NCBI GenBank assembly: GCA_003255025.1
Contig: QANY01013200.1
Coordinates: 372,001-436,000, forward strand
DNA length: 64,000 nucleotides
Source: Datisca glomerata
Taxonomy: Eukaryota; Streptophyta; Magnoliopsida; Cucurbitales; Datiscaceae
Reading direction: 5' to 3'
The translations under genes and the position numbers were made by a program. Shown piece after piece: positions 35,936 to 47,414 of the stretch. Below the pieces are notes generated by a model. That model had not been told where the DNA came from. It made no database searches and saw only the letters and a program-made list of their open reading frames with translations. Each line of letters opens with the position of its first letter. Position 1 is the stretch's first letter.

Positions 35936-36180
35936 CACTACTACAAAGATGGGCTACTATGACAGGCAAAAAAAGATATTATGATTGTTTTGTTAAACAT
36001 GTCGTAGAAAAAAGACGCTGGAATATGTAATTCTATTTTTTGAGTTAACATGATTGTTTTTACTTAAATTGACATAAAATGTTTACCTTTTATGGAAATT
36101 ATTTTATTAGCTATCAGTAAAAGTTTTTACTTTTTTTAAGATGACAGATATAATACTAGTTTTCATGGTTAAAATTTTTA
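35936..36180 (+). mobile_element. CACTA transposon left end, family B
   Basis: CACTACTACAAAGATGGGC begins at 35936, followed by CTACTATGACAGG and CATGTCGTAG motifs. The first eleven bases equal those at the right end at 48747 read on the opposite strand (CACTACTACAATTTTGGCC). Candidate partners to the right are 41321 and 48747. Flanking triplets do not agree with either. Confidence 0.6.
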
Positions 36181-36271
36181 TTTTAATTACAAAATTACCA
36201 TCTATATAATACCAATTTCTTATAACCCTAACATTATCTTCATCTCTCTCATATCTCAAACCCTAAGTCTC

Positions 36272-36273
<2 letters not shown>

Positions 36274-36328
<55 letters not shown>

Positions 36329-36329
36329 A
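36274..36329. repeat. (CT)n(CA)n microsatellite
   Basis: About 15 CT repeats run directly into about 13 CA repeats, preceded by CTCAAACCCTAAG. It lies about 300 bases inside the CACTA end at 35936, in the place of a leader. Confidence 0.95.
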
Positions 36330-38525
36330 TAGAGCCCTAGCTGGCACCACCAGAGAAGTCAATCTTGCCAGTAGACTCATCAAAGCTCACTATAGATTCA
36401 TCAGCTTTCCATGCGATTGTAGTGGTGATTGTGGGTTGTTGATTCTCCCACTGAGAGCTTTAATCAAAGGTTGGTCTTGGCGTGGGTTCTGCCTCATTCC
36501 TTGGAGCTGAGGTGTCGACTTTAGAATATGGCATTTTTGTTTAATTCTTATAGCTGAGGGTTCAAAATTCTCGCACTCTCTTCTCTTTCGTATCTTCTCT
36601 CTATATTTGTAAATGACTCTTCCTCCTATTCTAATGGAGGGTTATGTTTTAAAATCATTTGCTCTTCTCCCTCTCAATTATTCTCTTCGAGAGGAAGGGG
36701 AAATAGTCGAGAGGCAATGGTTCCGTCGCTAGATGCTGCCTCACCAAAACAAACTACAATTTCTCAGGGAAACTTTAATCTAGTGGTTATGCTTTCAAAG
36801 AGAAAATTGTAGTTGAGAGATACTCTGGCTTTGGGGGATGCTTAAATCTGTGATTGAAATATTTAGGGTTTAGCAAAAACTTAGGGTTTATGAATTTGAA
36901 ATACCTAAGGACGCTTGATGTTTGTGAATCAGATTTGTTTAGTTTGATTTTGTTTGGGTTTTGTTTAGTTAGGGATTTTTTATTTTGTTCGGGACTATTT
37001 TACGTTGGGTTGAGGGCTTACCATTTTTGGGGTTTTCATGAACATGATTTTGAGGCTGATTCTCCAGGCTTTAAAGATGATTTCTATGTTGATTTTCATG
37101 ATGAAGAGGATCTTGGATGTCAAGCCCTTCCATTTCTTAGCTTGCAAGCCCGAAATCTCTTTCACTAGTGGTAACAAACCTAAAGTTAGGATCCTATTGT
37201 GAAATACTATTATTTGGAGGATTGGGTTGGAAGTAAGCATTCAAAACTCTAAGATTTTGTATGTTATATAATAATTTAGTTTTTTCTTCTTTGATGTAGA
37301 TGTAGTTAGATTTACAATACTAATTTGTATTTTTTGTAGCACTTGTAATTTAAAACGTGTGACTTTGGGTTCCTCTTTTTTCTGTAATTAAACAAGGAAT
37401 TCTAGAAATGTTAAGCCCCCTTGTTAAATTTGATCGTGTTGTTTGAAAATTTTTATTGTTATATAGCTACTTTTTCTTCCCCTTATTTTTCTCTTGACTT
37501 CCTTTTTGGATTTTGGCATGTTTTATACTTGTAGAATTATTTTCATCGTTGGTTGTAGAATATCACAAGAATGAAAACATTGAGAGACTAATTACATTTT
37601 ATGACTTTATTGATAAAATGAAATGCCTTTCTCTCAAAAGTTATTTTCTCATGATAGTGCTTCTGCATATTTGGTTCAAGTTTACTATTGTAGTTGGATA
37701 ATTTGCACGTTGCCATTGTTGCATTATGTTTCATTTCATTGATTTCAGTCACTTTTCCTCTTAGTTCTTTGCGTTCTATGTATTGAGTAGCGAATTGGTT
37801 ATTAAATTACTACTATATTGATGTGAAGAAATTGGTTTAGTAAGTCTTATCTTTACTTATTTTAGGACAAGATTCTTGTATAATGTTCTTTCTCCAAAGA
37901 TGAACGGCTGAACATTAAACTCATGATATAATCACAGTCCAAGCAAAAAGGTAGGACTATTTTTGTGAAAATGATCAATGGTTGCATACTTGATTGGTTG
38001 GCTTAAGAAAAAGTGAACTTTGAGTTTGGTTAAAAAGACAAGGTATTGTGATTTTGTGGTTATTTTAATGATCATTTTCCAGGTGCTACATGGGTGTGGA
38101 TCTTCTCAAAACTAGAAATGGGGGGAGTGAATTTATCCTTAAAACACTATGGCATCACTCAGATGCAACCATGTGCTGCTCTCTGAAGGTGTGTCTCAGT
38201 AGTTAACAACCCAAAAAAGGAAAATACTTATGATTACATTCAGATTCTACCTTACCCATTTTATGAACACTTAAATTTAAAACTCTCGGTCCTTACAGGC
38301 ATTGTGAGTTTTCACTTTCGTAAACCAGGTAGGGCTTGGCTCTGTTTCCTTATGTAATATGATTTCAGATTTGGCTCTGTTTCCATGTTGGGTAAAAGAG
38401 AAACACCACGTCTGTGTGTATCTGCCACCGTTGCAGGTCAGTTTCATACCCTATATACTTGAAAAAAAAAGAATTCTCATCCAGTCTCACTACATTTGTA
38501 AACTTCAATTTTGTGCTATCATCAG
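36330..38525. other. stretch with no recognised gene
   Basis: A 104-codon frame at 36854-37168 (Phe/Leu-rich, acidic near the end) has no recognised relatives and lacks a convincing context. Given the host-gene fragment just downstream, this may be captured promoter and first-intron sequence. That is inference. Confidence 0.3.
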
Positions 38526-38906
38526 GTATTTCGCTGGAGAAGTCTACAGAAAAAGTTTAGTTACCTAAAGTTGAGGTTTGGTCTGTTCATAAATTTGGTG
38601 GCACCTGTGTCAGTAGCTCGCAAAGAATCAAGAATGTTGCCGATATAATTGTCAATGATGATTCAGAAAGTAAGTTAGTAGTCCTCTCTGCTGTGTCAAA
38701 AGTGATAGATATGATGATGATGTATGATCTGATTTGCAAGGCTCAGTCACGAGATGAGTATTACATTTTTGCATTGGATGATGTTCTAGAAAAACATAAA
38801 GCAACGACAACTGATTTGTTTGATGGGGATGATCTTGCTAGTCTCTTATCGATGTTGCATCATGACATCAATAATCTTAAGGCTATGCTTTGTGCAATAT
38901 ACATAG
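38526..38906 (+). pseudogene. AKHSDH: aspartokinase-homoserine dehydrogenase, captured fragment
   Basis: The fragment encodes the start of the aspartokinase domain of the plastid bifunctional enzyme that opens the threonine/methionine branch of aspartate metabolism. It reads VEVWSVHKFGGTCVSSSQRI (KFGGT is the ATP/aspartate-binding signature), then VLSAVSKVIDM, AQSRDE, DGDDLASLLSMLHHDINNLK and AIYI. It begins after a CATCAG acceptor at 38525 and ends at an ATAG/GTATAA donor-like site, so it has exon form. A stop (TAG for CAG) lies at about 38558. Two extra Met codons follow VIDM, where the family has one MM pair. The rest of the 900-residue protein is absent. Confidence 0.85.
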
Positions 38907-40619
38907 GTATAAAAATTTTTGCCTCCTCAAAACTCACAAGTTCTTTTTGTGTTTGCGTGTATGTTTCTCTGAGTACACAGTTTAAGTCTTGCAAAAACTT
39001 ATTAACAATAACCACCTTTAATTAAATATTTGATATTTGATGATCGCGTTAGAGAAAAACTGTCTTGGTAGGATCACATCACGTTTGAAGCGATGGAGAG
39101 AATCAGGGAACGTGAAAGCTCCAAAGGTGGAAATTCTCAATTATATCTGATTGTTGACTTTTGTAGTTTTGAACATTACTTTGTTTTTCAAGTACCATGC
39201 TAGCATTCATACCATCTTTACTTCTTAAATTGTTGTTTTTAAATATATGTATGGAATAATACGTTAACAAAATAGTTGTTATCATTTGTTTATCTGCATA
39301 TAGATTTTGACATAATGAGAAAAGGATTTGTACTCCGTATTAATGCTACCATATCAGTTCTTGAACTCTTGGGTTTTAGTTGTATTTACAACTCATATAA
39401 ATAGTAGTCTAATTCAATAAGAATGGTAGTCAAAATTCATTTTCACATTCAACTTATGCTTTGATAACCTCTGTTTTCTCTAACGTTTAGGAATCAGGAG
39501 CTAATTTCTTATTACCATCTCAACGACAACTGATTTTGTTGTATTGGATCCAGAAGTCGGTAAGATGAATCCTTCTAAACACTAGGTAAGATGAATCCTT
39601 CTAAACACTAGGTAAGATGAATCCTTCTAAACACTAAATATTACCATATTTAATTTTGTTGTATTGGATCCAGAAGTCGGTAAGATGAAGCTGGCTAGGA
39701 GTCTAACTCGTGGTATCATCGATAGGGATCTTAAACCAAGCTCTAATAAAAGAAGTGCCAAGTTTATCTAAAAATGCATTTGGGAATGGAGAAAATGTAT
39801 GAACAGTCTGGCTTTTTTCCTTATCAAATTGTTAGATTCGATTCAATTGGTCAAGTATGAGAATGTTTAGTAAGTGATAGATTATTTTGGGGCAGAACTA
39901 GTGGTTTGACCATTAGAGTCCTTAAGTTATAATTCAAGCGTCCTGTCATTATCATATTTCATATGTTTTCCGTCTACACATCAGACAATATTTGAGTTGG
40001 TGCATCAACTTTTTATAAATCAATCTCAATAGTTATTTCCATATAATTAAATATATTAGTGTTTGTCATTCAATTATGCAATACACTGGAGTTAAACGAT
40101 TTACTTTTGGTGATATCTATTTATCTACTCTTTTCTTGTTAGGTGTATTCAAAGAATACTAAAATACCCACCTACAAGGTCTTTGAGTGGAGATGAAAGA
40201 CAACTTCTATGGAAATTTTGATTCTCATTGATGTCTAGGAAGAGAGCTCTAACGAAGTGTCTTCAGCTATATGATTCATTTACATTCAAGAACTTGTTAG
40301 CTCTCCAATTTAATTCTAGTTTTCCCTTATAAGTTGTAGGAGTTGGGAAGTATCAGAGTTTTACTTTTAACGAGAATGAGATGCTAAAGTTGTTGATATG
40401 TTTTCTTCCTGGTTTGGTCTAAGCTTAATGTCTCCCAAATCCTAACCAAATTCTCTATATTTAATTCACACTCAAGCTTTTAGAAACATGGCAACATCAT
40501 TCCCCTCTATTAGGATGAGGTATAAAATCAAATTATATTTGGTTACTCTCTAGTTTTTGTGATGCAAGTTTGCAAATATATGCATCAATAGTAATTTACC
40601 AGTGTATATATGCTTTCAG
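38907..40619. other. intron-like sequence with local duplications
   Basis: No further aspartokinase exon was found. A peptide LDPEVGKMKLARSLTRGIID at 39664-39725, followed by an open run to about 39770, looks like coding sequence of some host gene, but I do not recognise it. The local duplications are listed next. Confidence 0.3.
39534..39689. repeat. 36-bp direct repeat enclosing a 26-bp triplet repeat
   Basis: TTTTGTTGTATTGGATCC and the next 18 bases occur at 39534-39569 and again at 39654-39689. Between them the 26-bp unit GTAAGATGAATCCTTCTAAA plus six bases is repeated three times from 39560. The repeated part starts with a splice-donor-like GTAAGA. Confidence 0.85.
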
Positions 40620-40714
40620 ATACTAGTAGTGGTGGTAAAGAGGAAGATGATCTACCACGGTGGCATGATGTAGCCTCTCGAGCTCACTTTGGAGCTGGCT
40701 GTGATTATTGTAGG
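40620..40714 (+). pseudogene. PRT1: PRT1-like E3 ligase ZZ-domain exon, captured fragment
   Basis: Bounded by TTTCAG (40614-40619) and a GTAATT donor after 40714, the exon encodes an acidic stretch EEDDLP and then WHDVASRAHFGAGCDYC. This is the start of a ZZ zinc finger of the type in PRT1, the N-end-rule ubiquitin ligase (family HFGAGCD-x-CG-x-YPI). Only the first two zinc-binding cysteines are present, and the next exon is missing. It lies on the same strand as the aspartokinase piece 1.7 kb upstream, although the two genes are unrelated. Other ZZ proteins cannot be ruled out. Confidence 0.55.
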
Positions 40715-40961
40715 GTAATTCTTTCCATTTTTACCTTACTGCATGCATATTATTTAAAGGATCGTTTTACGCTAGTTCATTTGCTTGATTATAAGCATAA
40801 GTTTTTCCCTTTTGATAATTCAAACATTGGTATTGTAAATTGATTCTATTTGAAATGCGCCAAAAGAATGTGGGTGCTCTCCCTGTTATAGCAATATAAT
40901 ATTTAATTCTCTTTGCAATATGGTAAAAAATGTTGCAAATGCATTAGTTGGGCTGACATAA

Positions 40962-41321
40962 ACTATCATGGGAAGACATGTTTTTGCCTTTGTATGACAG
41001 TTTTTTTTAAATGATCTTTCAATGACGGGGATTCACCGTCATTATAGGTATTTTTACGGCACCTATAATGACGGGGATTCCTCATCGTCAAAGGTGTTTT
41101 TACCGCACCTATAATGACGGGAAATCCCCATCATTAAAGGTATTTTTGCGGTACTTAAAATGATGGGGATTCCCCTCATTAAAGGTGTTTTACCGACAGC
41201 TTTTGATGACAGTTTTTAATAAAATGAGTTTAGATGACAGCCTGATAGATGACAGTGCCCGTCATTAAAGGGTTTTGATGACGGGTTTTCACCGTCATCT
41301 AAGTCTTTTTTTGTTGTAGAG
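40962..41321 (+). mobile_element. CACTA right-end block with CGTCAT repeats, copy 1
   Basis: Six or more copies of TGACGGGGATT / CCGTCAT in both orientations are separated by CGGCACCTATAA-like spacers, ending TTTTTTGTTGTAGAG at 41321 (opposite strand CTCTACAACAAAAAAA). The block is homologous to 48424-48747: both share AACTxTCATGG, a TGACAGTTTTTTT run, GATGACAG-CTGATAGATGACAG and GACGGGTTTTCACCGTCATC. It is the right end of a CACTA element whose terminal G-T-G has mutated to G-A-G. The 10-mer GCAATATAAT occurs at 40891 and 41321, either a coincidence or the trace of another type of insertion. Confidence 0.65.
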
Positions 41322-41767
41322 CAATATAATTCTTAATTTCATTTTTATCCTTACCAATTAGTATTTTTGCTTCCTCCATGGTAGGCCCCAAAAGTCTAAA
41401 AGGAGAACTCTATAAGCCGCATACATTTCATTTTTAGTCATCATCAATAGTATGATATTTATGTTGAGTAACATTATAAGTCAATACCCAAAGTAGTAAT
41501 TAACATTATAAAAAATGAAAAGTAAATAAAACTCTATAAGCCGAATACATTTGATTTCTTTTTCTTAGCCATCTAGAGTTCTGATATGGGACTAGATATT
41601 TCCATTCCTCTTCTAAATATTAGTTAGTTAAATTAGTATCTATTCATATGACTTTAAATTGAAAATGTTTTAATTGCTTAGGAATTAGTATGTTGAAGGT
41701 TTTATTTGCTTAGATATATTTTGTTAAGAGTTTCTCTAAATATATATTTAATTTACAAATTGACAAA
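41322..41767. other. stretch with no recognised gene
   Basis: AT-rich. It contains two similar runs around AAAACTCTATAAGCCG-ATACATTT (near 41400 and 41527). Confidence 0.35.
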
Positions 41768-41925
41768 ATGGACAAGAGTTGGATAAAAAATTCTAATAGA
41801 TTTTCCATGGAGTATATTGATGGTATTTCACAGTTTATGAGTGTGACTAGTAATTATCTCAATATTGAGGGGAAAACTCGTTGTCCATGTAAAAAATGTC
41901 TCAATTCAAGACAATTGTCTTTAAT
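41768..41925 (+). pseudogene. CACTA (En/Spm) transposase N-terminus
   Basis: The frame starts MDKSWI, continues with RFSMEYIDGISQFM, and has TRCPCKKCLNSRQ. This is the transposase-associated domain at the start of TNP2-like CACTA transposases (family MD-x-SW ... EY-x-x-G-x-x-x-F ... I-x-CPC-x-x-C-x-N). The four-cysteine pattern is kept. After about residue 53 the frame runs into LINE sequence. The catalytic domain is absent. It is the only transposase piece seen near the many CACTA ends. Confidence 0.7.
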
Positions 41926-41929
41926 AGAA

Positions 41930-42627
41930 GCAATTACTGGACACACCATTCATTGGCTGGTTTTTAGTTTATGGAGGTTATGGAAAATTCTTAATAATAG
42001 ATGCTTCGATGGCATTTCGACAACTCTGGTAGAAGCTATTGCACATACTCAAATTCACCTGAATTCCTCCTTGCGGTCATGCATGGATGGTGCTGTTGGT
42101 GGTCCTTCTCTGGTGCCGTAGCTGAAGACCAATCCGAGAAAGCGCATATGAAGACCTCACGTGGATGCGGCTTGCCTGGATTTCGTCAAACTTGCAGGGT
42201 TGGGTTGAGTTCTTACGGATCCAGGTGGAGACATTGTTGCTATAGAGTACAAGCAACGTGTGGGGGTTGATTCGGTTCTTTCAGCAGAGGCTTATGCATT
42301 ATTGCGGGCTACATAGGAAGCTGCATCTTTTTTTCTCTAATAACACTGTTGTTTTCTGCGATACCTCTAATATGGTGGAGGCGATGAGGGGAATTTTTTA
42401 TAAAGCAAGTGATATCGGCCAGATTGTTTTTGAAATTACATCACACACTAAGTGTTTCTAGATTATAAGCTTTAATTAGTGCCCTAGAGAAGATAATGAA
42501 TATGCTCATCAATTTGCTACCGAAGGCCTTAAAAAATGTTTCTCAAAGGTCTTTGTTCGCCCTGGCTCAAAATCTTCTACGTCGGTTTTCACTAGTTGAT
42601 TAATAAATTTATTTTTTGAAAAAAAAT
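41930..42627 (+). pseudogene. LINE RNase H tail with A-tract
   Basis: A Trp-rich LWRLWKILNNRCFDG segment (41970-42015) is typical of plant LINEs just ahead of RNase H. The RVT_3-type RNase H follows in pieces: VLTDPGGDIVAIEYKQ (about 42211-42260), LSAEAYALLRAT then a stop (about 42277-42315), VVFCDTSNMVEAM (42350-42388) and REDNEYAHQFATEG (42488-42530). The last block has the N-x-x-AH-x-x-A signature. A stop and AATAAATTTATTTTTTG precede eight A residues, ending at about 42627. It could be the severed end of the LINE at 29.6-34.07 kb or an independent 5'-truncated insertion into the transposase gene. Confidence 0.7.
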
Positions 42628-44020
42628 TACCCAATGCTTCACTTCCTTTTCTTTTCCTACTTGCATATTTGTAATCTTTTTGACATTTTTTTCAATAATT
42701 TGTAAAGAATCACAAAATTAGAGTAGATAACCCTTATTTCAGAAATTTTTATTAGACGTTTTTCATTTAAAAAAAACTACATTGGTACAGTAACAATATC
42801 TAAAGTGGATATAGAATTAATGACGGATCATTCTTTTTAATACTGATATCTCCCAACATGCTCATAGCATTGACCCCCTTCTTGTTATATATAAAAATAA
42901 AAATTTATTTCATAGAACTACAAACTTAAAATTTCAATTGGTGTATAAAGATTTTTTTTTAATTGTGAAACCATTCAAATTGGCGACAATTGAAGTATGT
43001 AGTTGGGATCCTTAATTACGTTCCACTTCATTAAGCTGCATAAATCAATTGTTGACTATTAAGCATCCAGACTAGTAATAATAAATAAAAGATAAGTACA
43101 AAACATCCCCTAACCTATGGAATTTTTAATATAAATTAACAAAATGATCTAGCTTTCAAAATAATTAAGAAAACCATACAGTTTTTAACATATAAGTGAA
43201 ATTGCCTCTTCTAGAACCGATTTATGGTGTTATGACACTTTCTATGTGGTAGTAGAGACATCGTGTTTTGAAAATAAGAGATCACATAAAGGGACCATGT
43301 GCTTTGAGAACACAATTTCTCATTAACGAGATTATTTTTCAAAACACAATATCTTATTAGAGAGACATTGTATTATAAAAAAACAAGGTCTTCTTCGATG
43401 AGTTGTCGTTTAATGAGGTCCTTGTCCGAGGACCATAAAGAGGTTCTTAGAACTCGTCTGGCTAGACCTCGTTGAACCAGGTCAATTTTGAGGTTTGACT
43501 CGAAAACTCGTGTCTGAAGATTGGAATTACCAAGTGCTGTCATTTCACTAAACAATAGCTACTGATATTAGTAATTTATGATTTTTTGTAAAACAGAATT
43601 GATTAATGATAATGTAGCTACTAGGGTTTGATTTTTATAATCATTAGATGATATTTTTTATGAAGAAAAATATAGTTTATTCCACTTATACTTTTATGGA
43701 CAATATGGTTGCTAGGGTTTGATTTTGTAATATTTAGATATTATTTTTCGTGAAGAGAAATATTATTCATGGTATTTATATATTTTATGTACTATTCATT
43801 TTGGAGGAAAACTTTGTTGGCTAGTAAGTTGAAGAATGGAGGACAGGAATATATTAGCATTGTTGGAAAAAAAATTATGATACTCTCAAGAATACTGTAC
43901 TCTCTCAAGTGAAAAATCAACGCTCGATAGAAAATCAACTTTTTAACACTTTTTGCTAAGTGTAAATTTTTTATTTGCGGGAGTACGTTAGTTCTCCCGG
44001 AGTACCAATAAGTTTTTCCG
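42628..44020. other. stretch with a two-unit direct repeat, no gene
   Basis: A roughly 93-base direct repeat begins at GCTACTAGGGTTTGATTTT (43617) and GTTGCTAGGGTTTGATTTT (43707). It shares ATATTTTTTATGAAGA/ATTATTTTTCGTGAAGA and AATAT. Nothing else is recognised. Confidence 0.45.
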
Positions 44021-44029
44021 TTGTTGGAT

Positions 44030-44250
44030 ATGGACAATCATGTAGTTTATGAATCGAATAGGATTGGTCATGATCGTCATTTGATTAAGGAAATTTGTTC
44101 CATAATGGACCAACTAGATGATATCATTTGCCAGGTCTTTTCAATTGATTATACCCATACAAAGCTACGCTTAACTTGTCGCTTACCATTTAATTTTGGT
44201 GCGGGTTATGCAACGATGGAACTTTACCAATATGAGATGAAGAGGATGTT
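44030..44250 (+). pseudogene. possible MULE transposase N-terminal fragment
   Basis: A frame with HLIKEICSIMDQ, TKLRLTCRLPF and ATMELYQYEMKRML resembles the N-terminal module of some Mutator-like transposases (a PB1-like domain before the MuDR region). The match is from pattern memory and short. No catalytic domain follows. Confidence 0.25.
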
Positions 44251-44393
44251 AGTAATATGTTTACTTGTCCTTTACAATTCTCGCCAACGAACTTTGTTGA
44301 ATTATATATTGGCATTATATCATTTGATGTATTCTATTTTTTTCAACTTATTTTAAATTAGTTCTAATATTTTCTTAAAATATGATCTAAGTG

Positions 44394-44583
44394 CATTACT
44401 ACAATTTTGGCTTACAATGAAAACCACTTCAATGATACAATGATAGTTGCTTAAAATTTTCAAAGGAAAATAGTGTAGGGTGAGGCAATTTGAGTAAGAT
44501 GACAACTCAAAAATTAACTGTCATTAATGTGCTATCTACGATGACAACTAATTTTTAGGTTGTCATAATAACTTCTTATAGTG
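44394..44583 (+). mobile_element. CACTA left end, family B (or a 190-bp MITE)
   Basis: CATTACTACAATTTTGGC starts at 44394. It equals the right end at 48747 on the other strand (CACTACTACAATTTTGGC) in 17 of 18 bases. Subterminal GATGACAACT / GTTGTCAT repeats follow. The block also ends with ACTTCTTATAGTG near 44581, which is itself a CACTA-like right end, so a 190-bp MITE is an alternative reading. Confidence 0.6.
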
Positions 44584-45385
44584 ATATTAAAAAATTACTA
44601 AAGGACATTTTATTTATGAAAATACCATCCTATTTAATCCATCCTAAACCCCAATTTTACTTAGTTTTTCTTTCTCTTTAACAGAGGCGAGAGGAGATTA
44701 GTCGTGACTGGCAAGTCAGGACATCATCTCCTTCGATTTTCCCTTTCCCATAAACTCGTCTTAGATCTACCTTTCTTCTTCTCCCTTGGGTCTCTAATCT
44801 CAGATCTGGCTCTCTTCATCTCTCTCTCCCTTCTTGTCTTAGTTCTGCCTTTCTTCTTCTCCCATGCCTCTCTCTTCATGGCTCTTCGAGCTTTTTTGTT
44901 TAGGAGGGAGAAGTCAGGCTAGTGGAGGATTTGTCGGGATGAAGTAGGCGTTAGGTGGTCGTCGTGCAAGATCCCTCCTCGTCAATGAAATCTCATATTC
45001 AAAGGTGCGCTTCAAAGTTTGTTGTTGTTCTCGATAGGCATAAGGGGTAAGGGTATTCTTCATCCTTCATTTTGTGTCTTTTTTTTATCATGCTTTTTGC
45101 ACCCTGATTTTTCTTCATTATGTTTATTGTTTGATGGATAGAGAGAGAGGAACTCAAACCTTCGTTATTGATCTTCCTAACCGTCCAAATCTAGTTCTCC
45201 ACACAGAAAATCAGTCAAATTTGTGAGAGAGAGCTTCTGATCTTGTACGGTGCATTGGCTACTAGATCTCTGACGATTTTACAAGCTTAAATACTGCTCT
45301 GGTTGCAACTATTGTACTACGTCTTTTTTAATCCTTTACATCGATTTCCTTGGGATAGTTCAGAAGTTGAAACCAACTAGTTGCC

Positions 45386-46691
45386 ATGGACATTTTTAAA
45401 AAACAAGCTAGTAAAATTAAGCATCAACTAGCAAAGCAACAATAGATACTTTGTGAATAACCATTTCATTTTGGTCTCTGATTTCTTTATTTTTTGTTGG
45501 TCAATTCGTCAACTTATTATTTGTGTTACCGAGTAAAGAAGAGCACTAGAGATTTATAGAACGTTGAATTTGATAGAGATTATCATTTTTTCATGGAAAA
45601 TGGAAGAAGTATAAATGGATCATTAATGTTGTTGGTACCCATATCTACCAAAATGGTAGATGAGAAAATATAGGCAAAGGATATTTGAATTCATTTCTTT
45701 AATCTCAACAATAAGAAAAAGGAAATCCGTCAAATTAAAGCCTAAATCTACGGTAGAACCCATTAAATGAACATTTCTATTTGAGCAGATATGAAAAAAG
45801 AGGAAACTCTAAAGTGCAATATTTGATAATTCTATAATTTCTCAATTTTTTTGGGATACCTTTGGTGGTGCTAGCAGTAGGATGATCATGAATAGGAAGA
45901 TCAATATGCATACCGACAGCTTCTTTCCTAATCATTTCTTATTATATTGCTTTATGAATGTTGAGTCAAAAGAAAATAAATGCTAATGCTAATTTTTTTT
46001 CTTGGATTTCTGGTTGTAATAAAGCAGTTTGGTGGGAGTGGTTATGAAAATTCAGTTGTGATAGTAATTGATGAAGCTGAGCTGCAAAGACACTAACAAC
46101 TAGAAAAAAAACTATATAGATCAACTCGTGCTAGAAGGGTAAAGAATTTTTCCCTTCTGTTTATTATTGTGTATAAATGATATTAAATATCTTTTTATGG
46201 TAGAAGCTAAATGAGCTTGGTGTAGTATACCAATAAATATTTTTGTTGATTTCTTGATATGTATTGATCATTCATCTGGTCTTACAAATGTATTATATAT
46301 TCTCCTCTCAGTTACTAGGATTTCCAAAAAGATATTGTTAAAGCATGAGAAACATTTATAGCCATTGGCTACAAACATATTGAGGCAGGTGAGTATTCTA
46401 TTATCATGATCAACCATGAATTTGTTTGTTATCGCACAAAGACTTTTTGGTCAAGAAATATTTTGTTGGCATTGTTAACAATTATTAAATTTCAATGGAA
46501 ATATTAATCATTCAACTTTTTAATCATGGACTTTGTGGTAGGCAAGCACCAAGCTGTCGGAGGAGTGTTGTAACTACGGGGCTGAGAATATCAATGAAAA
46601 AATACTAGCAAAGGCTGCATCTATATATGGTGATGCGCGTAAGCATGAGGAAAAAGAACAAGAAGATTTGATTAAGCAATTATCTTCACAG
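45386..46691 (+). pseudogene. SH3P1: SH3P1-like BAR/SH3 protein gene, captured N-terminal part
   Basis: Four exon pieces with remaining introns: 45386-45445 (MDIFKKQASKIKHQLAKQQ), 46016-46138 (VIKQFGGSGYENSVVIVIDE then AELQRH, QLEKKLYRSTRA), 46312-46388 (DFQKDIVKA, ETFIAIGYKHIEA) and 46542-46691 (STKLSEECCNYGAENINEKI, AASIYGDARKHEEKEQEDL). They match the N-terminus and BAR domain of plant SH3P1-type proteins, which bind clathrin-coated vesicles. Donor and acceptor sites GTAAAG, CTCAG, GTGAGT and GTAG are visible. Stops lie at 45443, in exon 2 (TAA for CAA), and twice in exon 3. The rest of BAR and the SH3 domain are missing. Captured as genomic DNA. Confidence 0.85.
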
Positions 46692-47414
46692 TTCGGACAC
46701 AAGTATATGCTTCTATGTATTGTCTTGAATGTTTTACCTGCCACTTACGATAGTGACACCTCAAATGGGGGTCATCCACCTACTACCTGTAGATAACCTC
46801 TACCTTATTGTCGATATTTCGCAAGCTTTGTTCTAGCATTCTGAAAAAACTTGGCCTAACATGCTAGCATCACTGCCCTAGTAGTGTCACTTTATGAAGC
46901 CCTCACTACCTAATTTCCATCATGATAGCACCTCTGTGTTTTCTCTTCACATCGTGAACTCATCATTTTTTTCTCCTTTCTTGAAGCAAATATCAACATC
47001 CTATATGGCTTCTAATATTTACATGTATTATATATTCATGGGATTATGTTGTGATTACTACACCAGAAGGAATTTTGGATCATGAAGAGGCTATCAAAAG
47101 GAATGTGGGTGGTCAAGTTCTTGGGTATTTTCACTAGAGACACATCTCATATAATCTTTAGTCCCTTGATAGAATGTTTTGTACTAGTTTTTTTTTGTCT
47201 TTCACCAGTTAGAATCAGTTGAGTAATTCTTATCTAAATATCCTGGCTAGACTTTGTATCCTGAAAAATATAATAAAACTAGAGCTCTTCTTGACAAAAG
47301 CTCCTATTAGTTTCAATCTTTCAAAGTTTTTAAGTCCTCCAAGCATGTAAGTAGCATGGATTACCTTATATGTTTACATTATAAAATTTGAGATATCATT
47401 TTATTTTGAAAAGC

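Noticed and set aside
36854..37168. 104-codon + strand frame
   Set aside because: Phe/Leu/Asp-rich without recognised motif and no clear start context; not called as a gene.
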